From an uncultured Rhodospirillaceae bacterium (GTDB lineage Bacteria; Pseudomonadota; Alphaproteobacteria; Azospirillales; Azospirillaceae), in contig CALBDS010000004.1 of NCBI GenBank assembly GCA_937927415.1, forward strand, positions 496,001 to 560,000: a stretch of 64,000 nt of DNA, in the 5' to 3' direction. Shown in pieces: positions 7,421 to 16,563 of the stretch; the first letter of the stretch is position 1; the number at the start of each line of letters is the position of its first letter. The notes under the pieces were generated by a model. It was not told the origin of the DNA. It saw nothing but the letters and a program-made list of their open reading frames with translations, and made no database searches. The position numbers and the translations under genes are program-made.

Positions 7421-8527
7421 ATGGCTCTTGGGGCGCGTAAGGTCATTTTGTCGGGTGTTGCCGTGGCGGCCTTGACGGGAGCGGCTTATGGCGGCTGGTC
7501 GTGGTGGACCCACGGGCGGTTCATCGAAAGCACCGACAACGCCTATGTGCACAGCGACATCACCGTGGTCGCGCCCAAGGTGCCCGGCTATGTGCGCGAG
7601 GTGCGCGTGACCGACAATCAGAAGGTCGCCACCGGCGATATTCTGGTGGTGCTGGAGGACCGCGACTACCGCGCCCAACTGGCCCAGGCCGACGCCGCCG
7701 TCGCCGCGCAGAAGGCGGCGTTGGAAAGCAACACCCGCAACGCCGACCTGCAGCAGTCGGTGATCCGCCAGTCCGAAGCCGAATTGACCAGTGCTGAGGC
7801 CGAACGCCAGCGCGCCGCCCAGGAATTCCAGCGCGCCCATTCGCTGGCCGCCGACAAGTGGGGCACCCGTCAGCGGCTGGACGAGGCGGAAGCCGCCCTG
7901 CACAAGGCCGACGCCGCGGTGATGAAGTCCCGCGCCGCCCTGGCCGCCGCCAAGGATCAGGCCGCCGTCATCCGCGCCACCCGCGACGAGATCGCCGCCC
8001 GCCTGCAGCAGGCCGAAGCCGCCCAGACCGCCGCCCATAACGATCTGGACAACACCGTCCTGCGCGCCGCCGTCGATGGGGTGGTGGGCAACCGCGGGGT
8101 GCAGGTGGGGCAGTTCGCCCGCACCGGGCAGCAACTGCTGTCGCTGGTGCCGCTGCCCGACGTGTATGTGGTGGCCAATTTCAAGGAAACCCAGCTGTCC
8201 CGCATGCGTCCCGGCCAGCCGGTGACGCTGGAGGTGGATGCCTTTCCCCACCGTAAACTGACCGGGCGGGTGGAAAGCTTCTCCCCGGCGTCGGGGTCGC
8301 AGTTCTCGCTGCTGCCGCCGGAAAACGCCACGGGCAACTTCACCAAGATCGTGCAGCGGGTGCCGGTGCGCATCGCCGTGCCACGCGACAACCCGTTGTC
8401 GGGGCTGCTGCGCCCCGGCCTGTCGGTGGTGGCCGCGGTGGATACCCAGGGCGCCGAGGACCAGCCGCACCCGGCAGGCACCGTGTTCGGCGCGGTGGAA
8501 CCGTCGTCGATGGTCGCCGCCCGCTGA
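7421..8527 (+). CDS. HlyD/EmrA-type membrane fusion protein
   Basis: A 368-residue periplasmic adaptor of a tripartite efflux pump. There is one N-terminal membrane anchor (residues ~8-28), the lipoyl half-motif TDNAYVHSDITVVAPKVPGYV, a long coiled-coil hairpin (~90-200) and a beta-barrel domain with the second lipoyl half (AAVDGVVGNRGVQVGQFARTG). It links the MFS pump encoded 28 bp downstream to an outer-membrane channel, which is not encoded here. Expression is probably controlled by the divergent TetR regulator. Confidence 0.93.
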   Translation: MALGARKVILSGVAVAALTGAAYGGWSWWTHGRFIESTDNAYVHSDITVVAPKVPGYVREVRVTDNQKVATGDILVVLEDRDYRAQLAQADAAVAAQKAALESNTRNADLQQSVIRQSEAELTSAEAERQRAAQEFQRAHSLAADKWGTRQRLDEAEAALHKADAAVMKSRAALAAAKDQAAVIRATRDEIAARLQQAEAAQTAAHNDLDNTVLRAAVDGVVGNRGVQVGQFARTGQQLLSLVPLPDVYVVANFKETQLSRMRPGQPVTLEVDAFPHRKLTGRVESFSPASGSQFSLLPPENATGNFTKIVQRVPVRIAVPRDNPLSGLLRPGLSVVAAVDTQGAEDQPHPAGTVFGAVEPSSMVAAR

Positions 8528-8555
8528 TTCGATCCCCTTTTGTTGAGGCACGTTG

Positions 8556-10247
8556 ATGGCCGCCTCGCTTTCCCCCACCGCTGACGGTGCTTGCCCCCAC
8601 GCGCCGTCAGACGGTGCCGCCCCCGCGTCTTCATCGGCCCCCCCGACGCTCCCGGCCGGTGAAGACGCGGCGGGCGCACCCCCTTCCGCCCCCCCGGCCT
8701 CATCCCCTCCCGGCGCACATCAGGTGACGGCCCGCGACTGGGCCGGGTTCCTGGCGATGATCGTCGGCATGTTCATGGCGATTCTGGACATCCAGATCGT
8801 CGCCTCGTCCCTGTCGGAGATTCAGGCGGGGCTGTCGGCCAGCGCCGATGAAATCTCGTGGGTTCAGACCTCGTATCTGATCGCCGAAGTGGTGATGATC
8901 CCGCTGTCGGGGATGCTGTCGCGCATCCTGTCCACGCGGGTGCTGTTCACCGCATCGGCCATCGGCTTCACGCTGATGAGCATCGCGTGCGCCTTTGCCG
9001 GTTCCATCGAAACCATGATCCTGTACCGGGCGCTGCAGGGCTTCATCGGCGGGGCGATGATCCCCACGGTGTTCGCCACCAGCTTCGCCCTGTTTCCCGG
9101 CCCGCGGCAGGCGGGGGTGTCGGTGCTGATCGGTCTGGTGGCGACTCTGGCCCCGACCCTGGGGCCGACGCTGGGCGGCTGGCTGACGCAAAGCTTTTCC
9201 TGGCACTGGCTGTTCCTGATGAACGTGGTGCCGGGGATCGTGGTGGCGTCGCTGGTGTGGAGTTTCGTGCACATCGACCGCGGCGACCGTTCCCTGTTGA
9301 AGGGATTCGACGTGTGGGGCCTGCTGTTCATGGCCCTGTTCCTGGGCAGCCTGGAATTCGTGGTGGAGGAAGGGCCGCGCAACGACTGGATGGAGGACGA
9401 GGCGGTCGCCCTGTTCGCCGTGGTGACGGTGGTGGCGGGCCTGGCCTTCTTCGCGCGGGTGCTTTACTACCGCAATCCCATCGTGGAACTGCGGGCCTTT
9501 GCCGACCGCAACTTCGCCATCGGGTCGCTCTATTCCTTCATCATCGGCATCGGGCTGTACGGTGCGGTCTATCTGATGCCGCTGTTCCTGGCGCGGGTGC
9601 GCGGGCTGAACAGCTTTCAGATCGGCATGGTGATGATCGTCACGGGGGCGTTTCAGTTCATGTCGGCGCCCATCGCCGGCGCCCTGTCGAAAAAGCTCGA
9701 CCTGCGGATCATGCTGGGCATGGGGCTGTCGCTGTTCGGCGTGGGGTTGTGGCTGAACAGCCAGTTGACCGCCCAGTCCGATTTTTGGGAACTGTTCCTG
9801 CCGCAGATGGTGCGCGGGCTGTCGCTGATGATGTGCTTCATCCCCATCAACGCCATCGCGCTGGGCACCTTGCCGCTGGAGAAGCTGAAGAACGCCTCGG
9901 GCCTTTACAACCTGATGCGCAATCTGGGCGGTGCCATCGGGCTGGCGGCGATCAACACGGTGATGATCGACCGCAACGCGCTGCACATGAACCGCATCGG
10001 CGATTACATCAACCCCGCCCGCCCGGTGGTGCAGGACATGATGGACAGCCTGTCGGCCGGTTTCGACGGCAGCGTGGCCGACGCCACCGCCGCCGCCGCC
10101 AAGATCATGGCCGGTCTGGTGCAGCGGGAGGCGCTGGTGATGACCTTCAACGACTGTTTCCTCATCATGGCCTGCGTCTTCGGGGCGGCCATGCTGGTGA
10201 TGCCGTGGGTGCGCAAGCCGTCCCACGCGGTCAAGGCGGACCACTGA
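8556..10247 (+). CDS. DHA2-family MFS drug efflux transporter (EmrB-type)
   Basis: A 563-residue proton-coupled exporter of the 14-helix DHA2 family. After an unusual ~60-residue Pro/Ala/Ser-rich cytoplasmic N-terminus, the first helix carries the family motif FMAILDIQIVASSLSEIQ. Motif C-like sequence (ATLAPTLGPTLGGWLTQ) and the region SWHWLFLMNVVPG follow. It starts at ATG 8556, just after an in-frame TTG, with tgagg as ribosome site. With the preceding adaptor it forms an EmrAB-like pump. The substrate is unknown. Confidence 0.93.
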   Translation: MAASLSPTADGACPHAPSDGAAPASSSAPPTLPAGEDAAGAPPSAPPASSPPGAHQVTARDWAGFLAMIVGMFMAILDIQIVASSLSEIQAGLSASADEISWVQTSYLIAEVVMIPLSGMLSRILSTRVLFTASAIGFTLMSIACAFAGSIETMILYRALQGFIGGAMIPTVFATSFALFPGPRQAGVSVLIGLVATLAPTLGPTLGGWLTQSFSWHWLFLMNVVPGIVVASLVWSFVHIDRGDRSLLKGFDVWGLLFMALFLGSLEFVVEEGPRNDWMEDEAVALFAVVTVVAGLAFFARVLYYRNPIVELRAFADRNFAIGSLYSFIIGIGLYGAVYLMPLFLARVRGLNSFQIGMVMIVTGAFQFMSAPIAGALSKKLDLRIMLGMGLSLFGVGLWLNSQLTAQSDFWELFLPQMVRGLSLMMCFIPINAIALGTLPLEKLKNASGLYNLMRNLGGAIGLAAINTVMIDRNALHMNRIGDYINPARPVVQDMMDSLSAGFDGSVADATAAAAKIMAGLVQREALVMTFNDCFLIMACVFGAAMLVMPWVRKPSHAVKADH

Positions 10248-10251
10248 AGAG

Positions 10252-10378
10252 AGTCGGGGCTGCCGCCCCGGCCCTGCTTGGAGGCTGACGCCTCCAAACC
10301 TCTTCTTCTTTTATCGATAAAAACAAAGGGGGTTCGGGGCATCGCCCCGAACGGGCTTGGGCGGTAGCCCAAATCCCC
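10252..10378. other. Hairpin-rich intergenic segment
   Basis: Between two convergent genes lie successive short inverted repeats: ggggctgccgcccc, ttggaggctgacgcctccaa, tttatcgataaa, ttcggggcatcgccccgaa and ttgggcggtagcccaa. They probably act as terminators for both genes. The style resembles the dispersed hairpin repeats seen elsewhere in the window. Confidence 0.6.
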
Positions 10379-10909
10379 TTACCATCCGTTCACCCGCGCC
10401 AGCCGGCGGGCGTTGGCGCTGGCCTTGCGGTGGATGGGGCGCAGGCCCGCCCCGGCCAGCACCGCCGCCGACTCGGCGAAGTGCAGCCCGGCGCTGACGC
10501 TGGCCATGATGCTGCCTTCCACCAGCCTGCGCTGGGCCGTCAGCAGGTCGCCGGGGGAGCGGCAGGCGCTGAACCCACTCATTCCGACCATCATCGCCTG
10601 GGCCGGGGCCATGAACAGCGCCATCCACGCCTTTTGCAGGTCGGCCAGCCCGTGGGCCATCGCCCCGGCGGATTCCGCCGCGGCTTCCACCTTTTCCGTG
10701 CCCATGCGGACGAATTCGGGGTTGGTCAGTTCGACGGGATCGGTCAGCGCGCCCGCCATCATGGCGGTGCGGTAGCCGATGGTGCGGGCCGACACGATGC
10801 CCAGATCACTCTGTTGCACGGCGGTCCGCATCAGGCGGCTGTAAACGCTGGCGATCTGCGCCCCACTGTTCATCAGGTCGGCGAACGATGCGGCGCGGCG
10901 CTTGCCCAT
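10379..10909 (-). CDS. Phasin family protein (PHA granule-associated)
   Basis: A 176-residue, almost entirely helical protein with the amphipathic pattern of phasins: a central helix NPEFVRMGTEKVEAAAESAG, then a hydrophobic LADLQKAWMALFMAPAQAMM, and a basic C-terminus. Phasins coat polyhydroxyalkanoate granules and control their size; PHA storage is typical of Rhodospirillales. No other PHA gene is nearby. The call rests on composition and pattern more than on a sharp motif. Confidence 0.7.
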   Translation of the reverse strand: MGKRRAASFADLMNSGAQIASVYSRLMRTAVQQSDLGIVSARTIGYRTAMMAGALTDPVELTNPEFVRMGTEKVEAAAESAGAMAHGLADLQKAWMALFMAPAQAMMVGMSGFSACRSPGDLLTAQRRLVEGSIMASVSAGLHFAESAAVLAGAGLRPIHRKASANARRLARVNGW

Positions 10910-11007
10910 GGGTCATTCCTTGGCTGGTGTCCTGTGCTCTTCGCAAACGCAGCATGGGACGCTTTCGTTCCGTCATACTGCGTTTGGCGAAGAATTGGAC
11001 AAACAGG

Positions 11008-12213
11008 TTACGCCTTGGACAGGGCGCGATCCAGATCCTCGATGATGTCGTGGGGATCTTCCAGCCCGACCGACAGGCGGATCAGGCCGGGGGTGATGCC
11101 GGCGCGGGCCTTGTCCTCGTCGGACAGCTTGCAGTGGGTGGTGGTGGTCGGGTGGGTGGCCAGGGACTTGGAGTCGCCCAGGTTGTTGGAGATCATCACC
11201 ATGCCCAGCCCGTTGAGCGTGGCGAAGGCGCCTTCCTTGCCGCCCTTGACCTCGAACGTGATCATGGTGCCGCCGGCCGTCATCTGGCGGCGGATCAGGT
11301 CACGCTGGGGGTGGCTGTCCAGGCCGGGGTAATTGACGCGGGCGACCTTGGGGTGATCGGCCAGGAAGCGGGCCACCGCATCGGCCCCGGCGCACATGGC
11401 GTTGACGCGCAGCTCCAGCGTCTCCAACCCCTTCAGCAGCACCCAGGCGTTGAACGGGCTGATGGTCGGGCCGGTGTGGCGCAGGAAGGGGTGGATCACA
11501 TCGTTGCCGAACGCCTTGTCGGTCAGGATGATTCCGCCCAGGCAACGGCCCTGGCCGTCGATGTGCTTGGTGGCGGAATAGACCACCACGTCGGCGCCGA
11601 ATTCGAACGGGCGCTGAAGGACGGGGGTGGCGAAAGCGTTGTCCACCACCACCTTGGCCCCGGCCCTGTGGGCCAGTTCGCACACCGCGGCCAGATCCAC
11701 GATGTCCAGCGTCGGGTTCGACGGGGTTTCCAGGAACACCACGGTGGTGGGCTTGGACAGCGCCTCTTCCCACTGGGTCAGGTCGGTGCCGTCCACCAGG
11801 ACCGCTTCGACACCGAAACGGGTGGCGATGTCACGGATCACCACCAGACACGAAATGAACAGGTTGTAGGGGGCGACGATGCGGTCCCCGGCCTTCAACT
11901 GGCTCATCAGGGCCGAGAACACCGCCGCCATGCCCGACGATGTGGCATAGGCCCATTCCGCCCCCTCGTACGCCGCCAGACGGTCTTCGAACATGGCGCA
12001 GGTGGGGTTGCGGAAGCGGGAATAGACGTGGCGCAGCCCGTCGGTGGCAAAGGCCGCCTCCGCCTCGTCCGCCGAGGCATAGACATAGCCGGAGGTCTGG
12101 AAAATGGCTTCGGACGTTTCGTCGAAGGCCGAACGGTTGGTGCCGCCGTGGACCAGTTGCGAACGGGGGCGCAGAGCGGAAACATTGGGTTTGCGGTGGT
12201 CGGTCCGAGACAT
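11008..12213 (-). CDS. metZ: O-succinylhomoserine sulfhydrylase
   Basis: A 401-residue PLP enzyme of the Cys/Met metabolism family. It converts O-succinylhomoserine plus sulfide to homocysteine, the direct sulfhydrylation route to methionine. The PLP lysine is Lys216 in VVYSATKHIDGQGR. Other family marks are TSSGMAAV, FLETPSNPTLDIVDL and the C-terminal RLSVGLEDPHDIIEDLD. The mRNA leader carries a SAM-II riboswitch and a terminator, tying expression to S-adenosylmethionine levels; metK lies 25 kb away in the same window. A cystathionine synthase/lyase role is possible but less likely given this riboswitch context. Confidence 0.93.
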   Translation of the reverse strand: MSRTDHRKPNVSALRPRSQLVHGGTNRSAFDETSEAIFQTSGYVYASADEAEAAFATDGLRHVYSRFRNPTCAMFEDRLAAYEGAEWAYATSSGMAAVFSALMSQLKAGDRIVAPYNLFISCLVVIRDIATRFGVEAVLVDGTDLTQWEEALSKPTTVVFLETPSNPTLDIVDLAAVCELAHRAGAKVVVDNAFATPVLQRPFEFGADVVVYSATKHIDGQGRCLGGIILTDKAFGNDVIHPFLRHTGPTISPFNAWVLLKGLETLELRVNAMCAGADAVARFLADHPKVARVNYPGLDSHPQRDLIRRQMTAGGTMITFEVKGGKEGAFATLNGLGMVMISNNLGDSKSLATHPTTTTHCKLSDEDKARAGITPGLIRLSVGLEDPHDIIEDLDRALSKA

Positions 12214-12254
12214 GGATGCCTTCCTTCGTCCGCCGGTGGGGCCACCCGGCCAAA

Positions 12255-12286
12255 CAAAAAAGCCCCGACCGGGTTAGGGTCGAGGC
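12255..12286 (-). terminator. Leader terminator between riboswitch and metZ
   Basis: On the minus strand GCCTCGACC and GGTCGGGGC form a 9-bp stem (one G-U pair) followed by TTTTTT. It sits ~15 bp after the SAM-II aptamer and ~40 bp before the metZ start, so it could stop transcription before the gene. Confidence 0.85.
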
Positions 12287-12301
12287 GCGAAACGGCGGCT
12301 C

Positions 12302-12360
12302 GGACCTTTTTAGCGGATTGTTTTCCGTGGCCCGCAAGCCGGTCGCCCAAATCACCACGT
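12302..12360 (-). ncRNA. SAM-II riboswitch
   Basis: The minus-strand sequence CGTGGTGATTTG ... CCGGCTTGCGGG-CCACG ... CCGCTAAAAAGG fits the SAM-II (metA) consensus. The P1 stem is CGTGG/CCACG, the GATTT loop strand and the GCTAAAAAGG strand make the pseudoknot, and the conserved GCTTGC is present. SAM-II is typical of alphaproteobacterial methionine genes and turns expression off when SAM is high. Confidence 0.92.
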
Positions 12361-12566
12361 AGCAGGGGTTCTAGTCCCCCCGAATTGAGGACGTCAAGGG
12401 GACGCAGGCCGTGGTGATGAAGATTAGGAAAGGCGGAAATAAAGGGCGCCGCAGTGAAGCGGAAAAAGCCCTCTCAACGGCTGTCCGTTGGGCAGCCGGA
12501 ATGTCCATTCAGGACCACCGTGCGAAGGGCGGGCGCCGCGCGGGCCGCGCCCTTCGCCGGGGAGAA

Positions 12567-12812
12567 TTACTCGTCTTCGTCTTCGCCTTCGGCGTCCGCT
12601 TCGATCTGGGCGGCCAGATCGCGCAGCATGTCGGCGACGTCTTCATGGCTGGTTTCGTCCACCGCGGCGTTGACCGCGGCTTCGATCATCGCCACGGCCA
12701 CATAGGGGCCAAGCATCCCGCCTTCCTTGATCGCGGCGTCCAGGTGCTTTTCAGCGACCTCCAGAGCCTTGTCGAACAGGGCTTCGGCAGTCTGGGGGGT
12801 ATCATTGCTCAT
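12567..12812 (-). CDS. Small acidic hypothetical protein
   Basis: An 81-residue protein, unrecognised. It is predicted to be helical throughout (AEALFDKALEVAEKHLDAAI; HEDVADMLRDLAAQIEADAE) and ends in a very acidic tail. The ATG at 12812 follows a ggag-like site (ctccac on the plus strand), and codon use matches neighbouring genes. A strong GCGAAGGGCG hairpin lies just beyond the stop. It stands alone between metZ and a divergent thioesterase gene. No function is proposed. Confidence 0.75.
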   Translation of the reverse strand: MSNDTPQTAEALFDKALEVAEKHLDAAIKEGGMLGPYVAVAMIEAAVNAAVDETSHEDVADMLRDLAAQIEADAEGEDEDE

Positions 12813-12977
12813 CGGTTCGGTCCGATCGGTGGAGAAGGAACGAGGAATCCTATAACACCGGGCAGGGGCAAATGGCGCGCGAATTCGCATCAGCGGTCTC
12901 ATGCGGGCAGCCCCCTTGCCCCGGCGCGCGCAAGACGCCACAGTGCCCGCTCCTGACCTTATGGTGATGTGCCGTCC

Positions 12978-13421
12978 ATGACCTCTTCCCCATCCGCACC
13001 CCCGGTCCCGACCGACTCCGCCCGCTACCGTTTCTGGGTGGACGAGGAGGTGCGCTTCGCCGACCTCGACGCCCAGGGGCACGTCAACAACAACGCCTTC
13101 GGCGTGTTCTTCGAGCATGGCCGGGTGGAGTTCATGCGCCATCTGAACAGCTTCGGGCCGGGTACGCCGTGGCTGATCGTGCTGGCCCGCAGCATCATCG
13201 ATTACCGCGCCGAACTGCATTACCCTGCGGCCTTCCGCATCGGGCTGGGGCTGCTGCGGCTGGGCAACTCCTCCTTCACCATCGGGGCGGGGGTGTTCAA
13301 GGACGGCCAGTGCATCAGCACCCATGAAGCGGTGTGCGTCCTGATGGGGGCCGATACCCGCCGCCCGATCCCGATTCCCGATGGCCTGCGCGCCTCCCTG
13401 TCGGCGCACACGCTGGCCTGA
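12978..13421 (+). CDS. Acyl-CoA thioesterase, 4HBT hotdog family
   Basis: A ~147-residue hotdog-fold protein of the 4-hydroxybenzoyl-CoA thioesterase type. The motif FADLDAQGHVNNNAFGVFFE holds the catalytic Asp (normally RxxDxDxxGHVNN). Such enzymes hydrolyse acyl-CoA thioesters; chain length and substrate are unknown. The start is set at ATG 12978; a GTG three codons earlier is the alternative. The following methyltransferase gene starts ~24 bp later and is probably co-transcribed. Confidence 0.88.
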   Translation: MTSSPSAPPVPTDSARYRFWVDEEVRFADLDAQGHVNNNAFGVFFEHGRVEFMRHLNSFGPGTPWLIVLARSIIDYRAELHYPAAFRIGLGLLRLGNSSFTIGAGVFKDGQCISTHEAVCVLMGADTRRPIPIPDGLRASLSAHTLA

Positions 13422-13444
13422 CCGTTACGAAAGATCCCGTTCCC

Positions 13445-14755
13445 GTGACTCCCCGCCGCTCTTCCCGCCGCCCGGCCCCGGCCCCGCAGATCCTTGATGT
13501 CACCATCGCCGCCGTGGGTGCCCGTGGTGACGGGGTGGCGGACCATGGGGGTGTACGCCTGTACGTGCCCCTGACCCTTGCCGGCGAGCGGGTGAGGGTG
13601 CGCGCCGACCTCGGCACCGCCAAGGGCGGCAAAGGGGATGGGGTACGGGCCGAACTCCTTGAAATCCTTGAATCCTCCCCCGATCGCGCCACCCCGGCCT
13701 GCGGCCATTTCGGCGTGTGCGGCGGGTGTACGCTTCAGCATATGGCCGACGGTGCCTATGCGGCGTGGAAAACCGCCCAGGTCCGTACCGTGCTCGACCG
13801 CGTGGGGTTGGGGGATGTGCCGTTGCGGCCCCTGGCACGTACGGCCCCCCACGGGCGGCGGCGTGCCCGCTTCGCCGCGCTGAAGCGCGGACGGCGGGTG
13901 TGGCTGGGCTTCAACGGGCGGCAGAGCCATCGGGTGGCCGACCTTGGCGAGTGTCCGGTGATCGACCCGGCGCTGCTGGCGCTGCTGGCCCCGGCGCGGG
14001 AATTGCTGGCGGAGATCCTGCCCGACGGCGGCGGCTGCGACCTGATGGCCAGCGTGGCGGACGGGGGAATCGACCTGCTGCTGGTGGGGCCGCCGCGGCT
14101 GGACCGGCGGGCGCGCGAACGGCTGGCCGCCTTTGCCGGAGAACACAGGCTGGCGCGGCTGGCGTGGCAGCCGGACGACGATGGAGACTCGGAACCGGTG
14201 GCCCATCGCGGCGGCGCCACCATCCATTTCGGGTCCGCAATCATCGAGCCGCCGCCCGGCGCCTTTCAGCAGGCCAGCCGTGCGGGCGAAGCGGCCCTGA
14301 CCGCCGCCGTGCTGGACGCGGTGGGGACGGAGCCGAAGCGGGTGCTGGACCTGTTCGCCGGTCTGGGGACCTTCACCTTTCCCCTGGCGGAGTCCGGTAC
14401 CGTCCATGCGGTGGAGGGAGATGGCGCGGCGCTGGCGGCACTGGCCCGCGGGGCGGTCAACCGCCGCATCACCTGGGAGCGCCGCGACCTGTTCACCGAC
14501 CCGATGACGGTGAAGGAACTGGATCGTTTCGAAGCCGTTGTGTTCGACCCGCCGCGGGCCGGGGCGGCGGCGCAGGCGGCGGCGCTGGCCGCGTCGGCGG
14601 TGCCGCTGGTGGTCGGGGTGTCGTGCAACCCGGCGACCTTTGCCCGCGATGCCCGCACGCTGGCCGATGGCGGCTACCGCCTGACCCATGTGGCGCCGGT
14701 CGATCAGTTCCTGTGGACCGCCCATGTGGAAGTGGTGGGGGTGTTCGTGCGCTGA
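13445..14755 (+). CDS. RNA m5U methyltransferase, RumA/TrmA (RlmD) family
   Basis: A ~436-residue SAM-dependent RNA uridine-C5 methyltransferase. It has an N-terminal TRAM-like domain (LDVTIAAVGARGDGVA), the four-cysteine iron-sulfur motif CGHFGVCGGC, SAM-binding LDLFAGLGTFTF, the FDPPRAG motif and the catalytic-Cys motif VSCNPATFARD. The GTG at 13445 is chosen because the earlier in-frame ATG at 13334 would overlap the thioesterase by ~90 bp. Whether the target is 23S rRNA or tRNA cannot be decided from sequence; the Fe-S motif favours an rRNA enzyme (RlmC/RlmD type). Confidence 0.92.
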   Translation: MTPRRSSRRPAPAPQILDVTIAAVGARGDGVADHGGVRLYVPLTLAGERVRVRADLGTAKGGKGDGVRAELLEILESSPDRATPACGHFGVCGGCTLQHMADGAYAAWKTAQVRTVLDRVGLGDVPLRPLARTAPHGRRRARFAALKRGRRVWLGFNGRQSHRVADLGECPVIDPALLALLAPARELLAEILPDGGGCDLMASVADGGIDLLLVGPPRLDRRARERLAAFAGEHRLARLAWQPDDDGDSEPVAHRGGATIHFGSAIIEPPPGAFQQASRAGEAALTAAVLDAVGTEPKRVLDLFAGLGTFTFPLAESGTVHAVEGDGAALAALARGAVNRRITWERRDLFTDPMTVKELDRFEAVVFDPPRAGAAAQAAALAASAVPLVVGVSCNPATFARDARTLADGGYRLTHVAPVDQFLWTAHVEVVGVFVR

Positions 14756-14861
14756 CGGCGGGGGTTTGGGGTAGCGTGGGCGGCGGCAGCGTGCTATCGA
14801 AGCCCGTTCTTCGCCGGCCCGAGGCGGCATTCCCTGACCTTACTGACGCACACGCCCCACC

Positions 14862-15818
14862 ATGCAGACGTTTCTGGAATTCGAAAAGCCCATCGCCGAG
14901 CTGGAAGGCAAGATCGAAGAGCTGCGGCACCTGACCAACGCCGGCGACATCAACATCGCCGACGAGGTGGGCAAGCTGCAGGCCAAGGTGGACAAGCTTC
15001 TGCGCCAGACCTACGCCAAGCTGACCCCGGCGCAGAAGGTGCAGGTGGCCCGCCACCCCAACCGCCCCCACGGTCTGGATTACATCAAGGCGCTGGTGGA
15101 GGATTTCACCCCCCTGGCCGGTGACCGCCATTTCGCCGAGGACGAGGCCATCATCGGCGGTCTGGGCCGTTTCCGCGGCCGTTCGGTGGTGGTGATCGCC
15201 CAGGAAAAGGGCCACGACACCGAAACCCGCGTCCGCCACAACTTCGGCATGGCCAAGCCCGAGGGCTATCGCAAGGCCCAGCGGCTGATGTTCCTGGCCG
15301 AGCGGTTCCGCCTGCCGGTCATCACGCTGGTGGACACCGCCGGCGCCTTCCCCGGTGTGGACGCCGAAGAGCGCGGCCAGGCCGAAGCCATCGCCAAGAG
15401 CATCGAAACCTGCCTGCGCATCGGCGTGCCGCTGGTGGCCGCGGTGATCGGCGAAGGCGGGTCGGGCGGCGCCATCGCGCTGGCCGCCGCCGACCGGGTG
15501 CTGATGCTGGAACACGCCATCTATTCGGTGATCTCGCCGGAGGGCTGCGCCTCCATCCTGTGGCGCAACCCCAACAACGCCAGCGACGCCGCCACCGCGC
15601 TGCGCCTGACCAGCCAGGATCTGAAGGAACTGGGGGTGATCGACGGCGTGGTGCTGGAACCCATCGGCGGCGCCCACCGTGCCCCCGCCGACATGGCCGT
15701 GGTTCTGGGCAACGTCATCGAAGGGGCGCTGAACGAACTGGACGGGCTGGACGCCGCCACCCTGAAGGCCGCCCGCCGCGCCAAGTTCCTCAACATGGGG
15801 CAGAAGGGGCTGACCTGA
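14862..15818 (+). CDS. accA: Acetyl-CoA carboxylase carboxyltransferase subunit alpha
   Basis: A 318-residue protein, full length for AccA. It transfers the carboxyl group from biotin to acetyl-CoA together with AccD, the first step of fatty acid synthesis. The N-terminal FEKPIAELEGKIEELRHL and crotonase-fold motifs GRFRGRSVVVIAQEKG, VDTAGAFPG and IGEGGSGGAIAL are all present. It is a single gene here, with accB, accC and accD elsewhere, and is followed by a strong terminator. Confidence 0.97.
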   Translation: MQTFLEFEKPIAELEGKIEELRHLTNAGDINIADEVGKLQAKVDKLLRQTYAKLTPAQKVQVARHPNRPHGLDYIKALVEDFTPLAGDRHFAEDEAIIGGLGRFRGRSVVVIAQEKGHDTETRVRHNFGMAKPEGYRKAQRLMFLAERFRLPVITLVDTAGAFPGVDAEERGQAEAIAKSIETCLRIGVPLVAAVIGEGGSGGAIALAAADRVLMLEHAIYSVISPEGCASILWRNPNNASDAATALRLTSQDLKELGVIDGVVLEPIGGAHRAPADMAVVLGNVIEGALNELDGLDAATLKAARRAKFLNMGQKGLT

Positions 15819-15845
15819 CGCCCCGCCACTCCTGCCGCGCCAATC

Positions 15846-15878
15846 AAAAAAGCCGGGGTTTCGCCCCGGCTTTTTGTT
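15846..15878. terminator. Bidirectional terminator after accA
   Basis: AGCCGGGG-TTTCG-CCCCGGCT (15851-15871) is flanked by AAAAAA on the left and TTTTT on the right, so it can stop transcription of accA and of the convergent small gene. Confidence 0.92.
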
Positions 15879-15900
15879 TTGGGTGCCCGGCGGGAAACGG

Positions 15901-16272
15901 TCAGACCGCCTGTCCCGTGTTGGTCACCAGATCGGACAGGGCAATCTGCGCCCGCGCCGCGGCGCGCTTCAGGGCTTCCTGGTCGGGCCAGTGCATGATG
16001 CCGTCCAGTTCCGCCAGACGCCCGTTCAGGATCACCGCCCACACCCCGACCGCCGCCATATGGATCACCCGCCCCATGGGGCGCGGGGACGCCGAAACCG
16101 GGTGATCGGGCGAAGCGGGGCCGCAGGGATGGGGACCGTTGCCGTGAATCCCCACCGGGACGGCCAGAATCGCAGACGATCCGGGAATCGTGTGCCGTTG
16201 ACGCCGTTCCCCCGGATGGTCCGCGGGGGAAAAAGGCAAAGCAAGGGTATGCAGGGCAGTCGGCATGGCCAC
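15901..16272 (-). CDS. Hypothetical protein
   Basis: An open frame of 123 residues, unrecognised. The last ~58 residues, from MGRVIHMAAVGVWAVILNGR, look protein-like (a hydrophobic strand, then an acidic/helical EALKRAAARAQIALSDLV), whereas the first half is Pro/His-rich and may be untranslated. The true start may be the internal ATG near 16077. It converges on accA and shares the bidirectional terminator, which supports a real transcript. Confidence 0.45.
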   Translation of the reverse strand: MAMPTALHTLALPFSPADHPGERRQRHTIPGSSAILAVPVGIHGNGPHPCGPASPDHPVSASPRPMGRVIHMAAVGVWAVILNGRLAELDGIMHWPDQEALKRAAARAQIALSDLVTNTGQAV

Positions 16273-16563
16273 GGCTCGCTTCCAAATCCGTCGTTTGTTT
16301 GGACACTCAACTTACAGGGACGGCGGTGGTTGTAAACGGACATTATCGTCGCAGCAAGGGGAGAAATGAGAGTACCCACACAATTTAATTAAGTATAATT
16401 TTATAGAAACCCTTTTCGTGGCTAGTCCTAAAGAACTACCTCTGAAAAACCGGTCCAAGCTCTTGATCCTCATCGAATAAGTTTTGCCCATGGGTGTTCA
16501 CATACACAGTTATGTCCCGATCAACACATCCGAAGGACCATCTTCGGGGAAGAGGGTGCAGCC
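16273..16563. other. AT-rich intergenic spacer
   Basis: No gene was found. The middle (about 16376-16420) is markedly AT-rich for this genome and contains tataat (16394-16399) without a convincing -35 box. It probably holds the promoter of the small lipoprotein gene and of the leftward hypothetical gene. Confidence 0.5.

Noticed and set aside
8700..10244. 514-residue minus-strand open frame opposite the MFS pump
   Set aside because: Antisense shadow with extreme His/Gln content.
13334..13444. Longer N-terminus for the RNA methyltransferase
   Set aside because: It would overlap the thioesterase gene by ~90 bp and adds sequence unlike the family; GTG 13445 fits better.
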